Of a stretch of 19,447 nt of DNA, positions 14,664 through 19,447 are shown one piece after another. A program made the position numbers and the translations under genes. Below the pieces are notes generated by a model. It did no database searches. It was not told where the DNA came from and worked only from the letters and a program-made list of their open reading frames with translations. How positions within the stretch are numbered: position 1 is the stretch's first letter; each line of letters opens with the position of its first letter. Source of the DNA: Methylobacter sp. (lineage in GTDB: Bacteria; Pseudomonadota; Gammaproteobacteria; Methylococcales; Methylomonadaceae); contig JALNYY010000079.1 of assembly GCA_023229605.1 (NCBI GenBank), positions 1 to 19,447 of the forward strand. Direction: 5' to 3'.

Positions 14664-15140
14664 TTATTTGTCCGACTCGTAACCTTTTTGGATGCTTTGC
14701 ATGTGCTGTTGATCGAAGCCTGCAAAGTTCTTTTTATAGGTTTCGTAAGCGACACCCTCAATCCCGGCTTTCTTCAAGCCTTTACCGATCCCTCTGTAGG
14801 TTTTTGGCTCCTGCTCCCAGTTAACGATGCCGATCTTGGCCGCAATATCGCTCAAACCCTTAAGAAAGCCCGCGTAATCGGCATCCGCATGGGAGGATTT
14901 CACATAAGCCATCGTGTAGTCCGACACTTCGTTTTCGTATTTCTTGTCTCTATTCGACTTGCTGCTGGAAATAGAACCTGATGAATCGAGTGAACTTTCC
15001 ACGCTGTCGGAAATACTTCCGGAGCTATCGGAACTACCCCTGGAACTATCCGAGAAAGAACAGCCGGTGACTATCAGTGAAAGCGCCAGAATCACGGCTT
15101 TGAAACAGTTATGATTAAAGCTCCCTGGAATGGAATGCAT
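14664..15140 (-). CDS. Serine-rich putative lipoprotein
   Basis: This secreted lipoprotein has 158 aa. The signal ends LSLIVTGC with lipobox Cys27. A low-complexity linker of Ser, Asp and Gly with scattered Glu follows (about residues 28-65). Then comes a compact domain with NEVSDYTMAYVKSS, FLKGLSDIAAKIGIVNWE, and KTYRGIGKGLKKAGI. I recall an uncharacterised lipoprotein family of this shape next to DUF4105 genes in Pseudomonas. GGGAG eight bases upstream selects this ATG over one five codons earlier. It is probably the first gene of the lipoprotein, DUF4105, AI-2E operon. Confidence 0.75.
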   Translation of the reverse strand: MHSIPGSFNHNCFKAVILALSLIVTGCSFSDSSRGSSDSSGSISDSVESSLDSSGSISSSKSNRDKKYENEVSDYTMAYVKSSHADADYAGFLKGLSDIAAKIGIVNWEQEPKTYRGIGKGLKKAGIEGVAYETYKKNFAGFDQQHMQSIQKGYESDK

Positions 15141-15167
15141 AATTATCTCCCGCATAAAATTAAGTCG

Positions 15168-15189
15168 TGTTGAGCGTCATCGCTCAACA
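15168..15189 (-). terminator. Hairpin between the LOG and lipoprotein genes
   Basis: The perfect 9-bp arms TGTTGAGCG and CGCTCAACA surround a four-base loop. On the minus strand it lies 73 bp after the LOG gene stop and is followed by CGACTTAATTTTAT. It is a plausible terminator for the YeeN-LOG transcript, though the T-run is not continuous. Confidence 0.5.
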
Positions 15190-15261
15190 ACTGATTAATC
15201 TTAATCGCGTCGCTGTGATTTAGTCGAGGCTTATTTCCCCGCCCGGCTAATCTGTAATCCA

Positions 15262-15852
15262 TCAGGTTTCGCCTTTGCCCAGCCAAGGTTTTACGGCAGG
15301 AGGCCGATAACTGACAAAGCGCTCCAACAGCGCGTCAGGATTGCTCTCCACCATCAACATCGCATGGTGCTGTTCCTTAACAAATTGTTCCGCCAAAACG
15401 TGATCTAAAAACTCGATCAGCGCATCGTAATAACCTGCCACATTGAGCAGGCCGCAAGGCTTATGGTGGAACCCCAGTTGCGCCCACGTCCAAATCTCGA
15501 ATAATTCCTCAAGCGTTCCTATGCCGCCGGGAAGTGCGATAAAGCCGTCCGCAAGCTCGGCCATCAGCATCTTCCGCTCATGCATCGATTGGGTTACATG
15601 CAATTCGGTCAGATGATGGTGCGCGACTTCTTTATGCGCCAAGGCCTTCGGTATCACGCCGACAACTTGGCCGCCGAGCTTCAATACCTGGTCCGCCACC
15701 ATGCCCATGATGCCGATACTCGCGCCGCCGTAAACCAGCCTGATGTTTCGGCTGGCCAGCGACCCGGCCAGCGCAACAGCGGCCGAGGCGTAGGCATCGA
15801 GCCGCCCCGGACTGGAACCGCAATAGATACAGATGCTGTTAATCGGCGTCAT
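15262..15852 (-). CDS. LOG family nucleotide phosphoribohydrolase
   Basis: This cytosolic Rossmann-type enzyme (196 aa) belongs to the LOG (lonely guy) family, TIGR00730 type. Plant and bacterial members cleave cytokinin riboside monophosphates or other nucleoside monophosphates to free base and ribose phosphate. N-terminal ICIYCGSSPG, then LVYGGASIGIMG, MHERKMLM (90-97, the conserved Arg-Lys) and the hallmark PGGIGTLEE (108-116) are all present, so the active site looks intact. It starts 23 bp after the YeeN-type gene on the same strand, so the two are probably co-transcribed. The natural substrate cannot be read from sequence. Confidence 0.9.
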   Translation of the reverse strand: MTPINSICIYCGSSPGRLDAYASAAVALAGSLASRNIRLVYGGASIGIMGMVADQVLKLGGQVVGVIPKALAHKEVAHHHLTELHVTQSMHERKMLMAELADGFIALPGGIGTLEELFEIWTWAQLGFHHKPCGLLNVAGYYDALIEFLDHVLAEQFVKEQHHAMLMVESNPDALLERFVSYRPPAVKPWLGKGET

Positions 15853-15875
15853 GTTTTGGATTGACGGTACGGCTG

Positions 15876-16592
15876 TTAATACTCGGCATCATGATAAACA
15901 TTCTGCACGTCATCCAGATCGTTGCACAGGTCTAAAAACCTTTCAAACTGCGCAACATCATCGCCGCTGATGGGGCTGCCGCCTTTGGGCAGAAATTGAA
16001 TCTCGTCCACTTCAAAATCGATTTCGCCTAACAAGTCCGTTAAAGCTTGCTTGGCTTTGAAGTAATCGGCCTGAGGCGTGAACACGGTGATTTTTCCCTC
16101 CTCGCTTTCAATATCGCTGACATCGACATCGGCCGAAAGTAAGGCCTCAAGAACCGCATCCTCATCGTCATGTTTAAATGCCAGGATAGCGGCATGGTCA
16201 AACATGTGGCTGACCGTGCCGGGGGTGCCGATTTTGGATTTTGTTTTTACAAAACACTGGCGTACATCGCCGTAAGTACGGTTAGGATTATCGGTCAGAC
16301 ATTCGACTATCACCATGCAGCCGCCGGGGCCATAGCCTTCATAGCGAGCAACCGCGAAATCTTCACCGCCGGCTCCTTTAGCCTTGTCGATGGCTTTTTC
16401 AATAACATGGGTAGGAACCTGGTCTTTCTTGGCGCGTTCAATCAAGCCGCGCAAGGTCAAGTTTGCTGACGGGTCAACGCCCCCCGACTTGGCGCTCACA
16501 TAAATTGCACGACCGTATTTGCTGTAGACCTTGGTCTTGGCTTCTGCCGTCTTAGCCATGGACACTTTTCGGTTTTGATAGGCTCTACCCAT
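15876..16592 (-). CDS. yeeN: YebC/PmpR/TACO1 family protein, YeeN type
   Basis: This 238-aa protein has the same length as E. coli YeeN. The start MGRAYQNRKVSMAKTAEAKT with KVYSKYGRAIYVSAK is the YeeN form, rather than the MAGHSKWANI form of YebC. IERAKKDQVPTHVIEKAIDKAKG, YEGYGPGGCMVIVECLTDN and NRTYGDVR are the family signatures, and the end LDDVQNVYHDAEY is typical. The family was long annotated as DNA-binding regulators. More recent work on YebC and TACO1 points to relief of ribosome stalling at proline stretches. Which applies here is unknown. GGAG lies about 11 bases before the ATG. Confidence 0.88.
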   Translation of the reverse strand: MGRAYQNRKVSMAKTAEAKTKVYSKYGRAIYVSAKSGGVDPSANLTLRGLIERAKKDQVPTHVIEKAIDKAKGAGGEDFAVARYEGYGPGGCMVIVECLTDNPNRTYGDVRQCFVKTKSKIGTPGTVSHMFDHAAILAFKHDDEDAVLEALLSADVDVSDIESEEGKITVFTPQADYFKAKQALTDLLGEIDFEVDEIQFLPKGGSPISGDDVAQFERFLDLCNDLDDVQNVYHDAEY

Positions 16593-16769
16593 TTTGCTGT
16601 TGCTCCAATGATAATAAAGCGGCAGATTTTACAGGTAAGTATTTGCATAGGGAACTTATGAATTGGCAAACAAGGCCGAGCATGCCAGAAATTCGCATAA
16701 GTCCGGCTTGTTGACCTGATTGCTTTTGCTGATCGATATTAACGCGAGCGTTGAATGGCAGGAAGCCGT

Positions 16770-16909
16770 CTGTCACGTAATAAAAAGAAACTACAATCCG
16801 CCGATACGGGAAGATATACAGTCAGGATTTCGAGAAAACTCCAGAGCTTATTGCCTAGAATATGGCAATCAGGGATGATATACGGGAACTATATGATTAT
16901 TTGTTAGGC
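16770..16909. repeat. Structured dispersed repeat, copy B
   Basis: This second copy of the element at 8368-8510 is in the same orientation and about three quarters identical by eye. It includes a 25-bp identical block (16805-16829) and the same end TTTGTTAGGC. The first stem is decayed here. The TTGCC/GGCAA stem (TTGCCTAGAATATGGCAA) is retained and slightly improved, as if that pairing were kept. It ends about 90 bp before the toxin start codon. Confidence 0.75.
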
Positions 16910-16979
16910 ATAAGGGTGGCATAGTGTGTATGTTTACAATCTTGTTTAAAGATAAACTTACAGAAGCATGGTATTATTA

Positions 16980-16995
16980 ATCACAATAATGTGAT
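16980..16995. promoter_or_regulatory. Palindromic operator candidate before the toxin gene
   Basis: ATCACAATAATGTGAT has perfect 6-bp arms and lies five bases before the toxin ATG at 17001. This is where the antitoxin of a higB-higA-type operon usually binds to repress its own promoter. A second short palindrome, GTTTA-AAGA-TAAAC, lies about 35 bp upstream. Binding is inferred. Confidence 0.5.
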
Positions 16996-17000
16996 ATTTT

Positions 17001-17408
17001 ATGTTAAGAATAAAATGCTATGAAAGTTCAAGCGGAAAAAACGAGGTACAAGAAACCTATGATTCCGGTACAGAAGAACTAAAGGCGGAGCTGGAAGTAG
17101 CACTTGCGTATCTTAAAGTTAGAAATCGTCAGGACTGGCGGCGGCCACATGCTCACAAGATGTCAAAATGCAAAGAATTTCGTGATTTTTTTGAGATTCG
17201 ATTTTTTGCAAACAGACTACAACAGCGGCCAATTGGCTATTTTGGCCCTGAAAAGAACGATTTCACCATCCTAATTTGGGCTACAGAAAAGGGCAATAAA
17301 TTGAACCCTGAAAACTGGTGTGGAAAATCAAATCGTCGCCGCGAAGAAATTATTAATGGCAACGCCAAAGCTAAATGCCTAAAACTTGAAGGTGATCCAG
17401 AATGCTAA
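17001..17408 (+). CDS. HigB/RelE-like (Gp49 family) toxin
   Basis: This 135-aa protein resembles the RelE/ParE-superfamily HigB/Gp49 group, whose toxins cleave mRNA on the ribosome. The core reads FRDFFEIRFFANRLQQRPIG (60-79), then FTILIWATEKGNKLNPENW (88-106) and RRREEI. Those are the usual strand order and basic C-terminal helix, with EIR and the Arg before YFGP as candidate active-site positions. The gene is AT-rich compared with its neighbours, starts with ATG without a clear Shine-Dalgarno, and overlaps the XRE gene by 7 bases. Toxin upstream of antitoxin is the higBA order. Function is inferred from this order plus moderate motif similarity. Confidence 0.7.
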   Translation: MLRIKCYESSSGKNEVQETYDSGTEELKAELEVALAYLKVRNRQDWRRPHAHKMSKCKEFRDFFEIRFFANRLQQRPIGYFGPEKNDFTILIWATEKGNKLNPENWCGKSNRRREEIINGNAKAKCLKLEGDPEC

Positions 17409-17905
17409 AAGCAATAATCAATCGACTGAAGAAAAAAGAATTCCGTGACGCTTTTGTTCGTTCGCATCTTACACAAGGATTGGCTTATCAAATCCGTGAT
17501 CTTCGCATTCAACGTGGATGGACACAGAAGGAACTGGCTGAAAAATTAGGATTAAAAGGGCAATCTGCCGTTGCTCGAATAGAAGATCCTAGTTACGGGA
17601 AGCTATCTATAGCTACATTAATTAAGCTAAGCAGTGTCTTTGATGTTGCTTTGTCTGTGCGTTTTCAAAGCTATGGGAAGTTTTTGATGGAGCGGGAAGA
17701 CCTTTCTCCTGCCGCGCTCAGTGCCGAAAGCTTTGAAAGCGAAATGCCCAAAATTATCGACTCAATGGATCGTATTACTCGTTACAGCAATACGGTAATA
17801 ACATCAAATTTCAAAGACACTTATCCAACTGCTATTAATTTTCCAAGCCAAACAGCTAACTACAAAAAAATGCTCAACAATATCCGCACAGGAGAGCACG
17901 TATGA
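17402..17905 (+). CDS. XRE-family antitoxin/regulator (HigA-like)
   Basis: This 167-aa protein has a clear lambda-repressor-like helix-turn-helix at about residues 28-85 (LAYQIRDLRIQRGWTQKELA, then QSAVARIEDPSYGKLSIATL). The C-terminal half (after SVRFQSYGKFLMERED) is about 70 residues long, extended and polar. In such antitoxins this part usually wraps the toxin. It would neutralise the upstream toxin and repress the operon through the palindrome at 16980-16995. It overlaps the toxin gene by 7 bases and the third gene by 4 bases (ATGA), so all three are translated from one transcript. Confidence 0.8.
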   Translation: MLKAIINRLKKKEFRDAFVRSHLTQGLAYQIRDLRIQRGWTQKELAEKLGLKGQSAVARIEDPSYGKLSIATLIKLSSVFDVALSVRFQSYGKFLMEREDLSPAALSAESFESEMPKIIDSMDRITRYSNTVITSNFKDTYPTAINFPSQTANYKKMLNNIRTGEHV

Positions 17906-18264
17906 CCACTATCACTCAAGTTCGGACAGAAGATGCAAAGTTTGATCTTGTCATCACTGACAATATGCCTGAAATATTTACCGATGGTATTTCTCACCTA
18001 CTAATGGGCAATCCCATATCAAAACTTACATTTCATTCGGTTACGAATCCATCTCTCCCAGACAATGATGAGATCGAACAGCGCAAAGGTGTTCTCCTAC
18101 TCACTATTCCCACTCCAGTGTTGTTGGAGTTGTGCAGAAATATTCTGGCATCAGCTCAGTCCTCGCTTGATGCCTTTAGTGATGCTGGAAAAAAAACCGA
18201 TACTCAAGTCAGGAAAATTATGGATGGTGTGAATATTGAGAAACCCAATATAATAGTCCGGTAG
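17902..18264 (+). CDS. Third protein of the toxin-antitoxin operon, unknown
   Basis: This 120-aa protein has no signal peptide or membrane segment. A beta-rich first half (KFDLVITDN, ISKLTFHSV) is followed by RKGVLLLTIPTPVLLELCRN, a long helix ending in ILASAQSSLDAF and a basic, variable tail. A strand pair with PISKLTF and a strand-helix IPTPVLLE recall small DUF3467-like proteins, but I cannot assign a family. The ATGA overlap with the XRE gene indicates an operon member. The stop codon TAG lies in the first bases of the 77-bp repeat that follows, so the natural C-terminus may have been altered. A role as co-antitoxin, chaperone or effector is open. Confidence 0.65.
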   Translation: MTTITQVRTEDAKFDLVITDNMPEIFTDGISHLLMGNPISKLTFHSVTNPSLPDNDEIEQRKGVLLLTIPTPVLLELCRNILASAQSSLDAFSDAGKKTDTQVRKIMDGVNIEKPNIIVR

Positions 18265-18337
18265 GTCGGACAACGTCTTTTCGTTGCCCGACATTTAATT
18301 CGGGTGATGTCGGGCATAAACAGCATGCCCGATCTAC
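18261..18337. repeat. REP-like double-hairpin repeat
   Basis: Outer arms GTAGGTCGGACA (18261-18272) and TGCCCGATCTAC (18326-18337) pair at 10 of 12 positions. Inside are two hairpins: CGGACAACG with CGTTGCCCG, and a perfect TCGGGCAT (18310-18317) with ATGCCCGA. This CGGGCATGC-rich shape is typical of dispersed extragenic palindromes. It overlaps the stop codon of the upstream gene and probably also ends its transcript. Confidence 0.75.
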
Positions 18338-18387
18338 CACTAAAGAAAAGTTAGGGACGTTACACTAGACAGCAGAGTATCCAGAAT

Positions 18388-19170
18388 ATGAATCCATCTT
18401 CCCCCCAGCGCTTCAATGCACTTGCCGCCGGCTACGCCAGCAGCGAAGTCCATACCGGTAGCCCTACCCTAGACCGCCTGCACACGCTTCTGCCGCGCGT
18501 CGATTCGGTTTGCGACTTAGCCTGCGGCGCGGGACACACGGGCCTTGGATTCGCGGCGATCGCCTCGCGGATCGTCGCTGTCGACCCTGCGCCGAACATG
18601 CTCGCCCAGGTGCGCCGTCTGGCGGCAGAGCGCGGTGTTGCCGTCGAGACGGTTGAGGCGTTCGCGGAATCGATCCCGCTGGTATCGGCGTCGTTCGATC
18701 TGGTCGTTTGCCGTCTGGCCGCGCATCATTTCTCCAACCTTCCCAAAGCCATGGCTGAAATGACCCGCCTGGCGAAACCGGGCGGCTACTTGGCAATTAT
18801 CGACATGGAAGGTGACGAGAACCCTACTCTCGATGCCCTCAACCACAAGATCGAAGTGCTCCATGATCCGACGCATGTGCGTTCTTATACGGCGAAGCAC
18901 TGGCGGGAGCTTTTCGCGGCGAATGGGCTGGAAGTGGAAGCATGCGAAAACCGCTATTGGGAAATTCCCGGCGGTCTGACGGTCGCGCGATGGTGCGAAC
19001 TGGGCGATTCCGGCACTGAAGCTTTTCAAACCATCCACGATCAATTAGCAGCCGTCCCACCAGAATGGCTATCGGAACTCGAAATTACCCGGGACGCCGA
19101 CGGCGGGTTTCGCATCCCGGTGCGCACGCTGCTCATTCTTGGCCGCAAACCTTCCGATTCCCGCACCTAA
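18388..19170 (+). CDS. Class I SAM-dependent methyltransferase
   Basis: This soluble 260-aa protein has a Methyltransf_11-type Rossmann fold. Motif I is VCDLACGAGHTGL (41-53). An acidic residue that binds the SAM ribose lies in VAVDPAPNML (63-72, Asp66), and the post-motif is FDLVVCRLAAHHF (103-115). The MTRLAKPGGYLAIID stretch is the usual strand 5. The closest known shape is that of UbiE-like or small-molecule methyltransferases. The substrate is not evident. The gene is richer in G and C than the toxin operon before it, has a weak binding site, and stands alone between two repeat-bearing gaps. Confidence 0.88.
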   Translation: MNPSSPQRFNALAAGYASSEVHTGSPTLDRLHTLLPRVDSVCDLACGAGHTGLGFAAIASRIVAVDPAPNMLAQVRRLAAERGVAVETVEAFAESIPLVSASFDLVVCRLAAHHFSNLPKAMAEMTRLAKPGGYLAIIDMEGDENPTLDALNHKIEVLHDPTHVRSYTAKHWRELFAANGLEVEACENRYWEIPGGLTVARWCELGDSGTEAFQTIHDQLAAVPPEWLSELEITRDADGGFRIPVRTLLILGRKPSDSRT

Positions 19171-19290
19171 GAAACACTGCTTAGCTGTTAATTGATGATT
19201 TCAATAGCCCATTATGTGAATCAATAATCAATGCAATAATCAAGAATCAATGGGGATCAATGGGGTCGGACTCTGAGGTATCCCCACGAA

Positions 19291-19447
19291 TTATCCTTTC
19301 TCCAATTTGTCAAAATAGCCGATTAACAACGCCTGTGCCAGATTCAAATAGTCATCCGGTAATTCAACTAAAACATATCGGCAAGCGATTTTACCGAGAA
19401 AGATAACTGAATATGGAGAATGTTTTGAACTGCTATTAACCCTGATA
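19291..19447 (-). CDS. Possible C-terminal end of a gene running off the right edge
   Basis: On the minus strand one frame is open from the window edge to a TAA at 19291-19293. It encodes about 51 residues that read like a real protein end: FLGKIACRYVLVELPDDY, then LNLAQALLIGYFDKLEKG. There is no start codon inside the window, so it would be partial. No family is recognised. The fragment is short enough that chance is possible. Confidence 0.4.
   Translation of the reverse strand, partial: IRVNSSSKHSPYSVIFLGKIACRYVLVELPDDYLNLAQALLIGYFDKLEKG

Larger units (their letters stand above)
16593..17000. other. Divergent intergenic region with repeat copy B and toxin operon control region
   Basis: It lies between the YeeN-type gene (minus) and the toxin gene (plus). 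It holds the promoter region of each, the repeat copy at 16770-16909 and the palindrome at 16980-16995. I find no further gene. The stretch 16593-16769 should carry the promoter for the minus-strand genes, but no clean -35/-10 pair stands out. Confidence 0.5.

Noticed and set aside
17902..18264. Third toxin-operon gene as a SecB-like chaperone (TAC system)
   Set aside because: It is shorter than SecB and no SecB sequence pattern is visible, so the TAC label is not supported.
1..19447. CRISPR array or tRNA gene
   Set aside because: I found no regularly spaced identical repeats and no cloverleaf with a T-loop GTTCRA and matching acceptor stem on either strand.

Overview
This window looks like chromosomal DNA from a gammaproteobacterium with roughly balanced base composition. 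A methanotroph or methylotroph of the Methylococcales type is my best guess. That guess rests on the style of the nir genes, a DUF2380/DUF3280-like periplasmic protein and the dispersed repeats. It is inference, not proof.

Left edge (1-959). Three tandem, near-consensus sigma70 promoters point leftward out of the window, each with a 16-bp spacer. This is the usual architecture of an rRNA or other stable-RNA operon. About 700 bp without a convincing gene follow.

Region 1 (960-8329) is a heme d1 / cytochrome cd1 nitrite reductase cluster on the + strand: a cd1 protein (NirS-like), a small c4/c553-type cytochrome, NirC, a DUF2380/DUF3280-like secreted protein, NirF, the four siroheme decarboxylase-type proteins NirD, NirL, NirG and NirH, and the radical SAM enzyme NirJ. 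The order matches Pseudomonas nirS-M-C-F-D-L-G-H-J, except for the extra protein before nirF, and nirE and nirN do not follow nirJ. D/L/G/H would decarboxylate siroheme, NirJ would remove the two propionates, and NirF would act in the periplasm. The cd1 protein would be either the final enzyme or a divergent homologue. Two gaps inside the cluster (before nirD and before nirJ) carry palindromic or dispersed repeats.

Region 2 (8368-10268) looks accessory. It holds a 143-bp structured repeat, an orphan AcfC-like binding protein, two homologous membrane mini-proteins (58 and 56 aa) and a lone IS903-like inverted-repeat end.

Region 3 (10369-16592) is ordinary chromosome. An MgtE-like transporter lies on +. 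On the minus strand are two apparent operons: lipoprotein, then a DUF4105 protein with a possible permuted NlpC/P60 site, then an AI-2E family transporter; and a YebC/YeeN-type protein, then a LOG family protein.

Region 4 (16770-18337) begins with a second copy of the structured repeat. It is followed by an AT-rich overlapping three-gene operon: a HigB/RelE-like toxin, an XRE antitoxin and an unknown third protein. A 16-bp palindrome lies just upstream, and a 77-bp REP-like repeat supplies the last stop codon.

Region 5 (18388-19447) holds a SAM-dependent methyltransferase and what may be the C-terminal end of a minus-strand gene running off the right edge.
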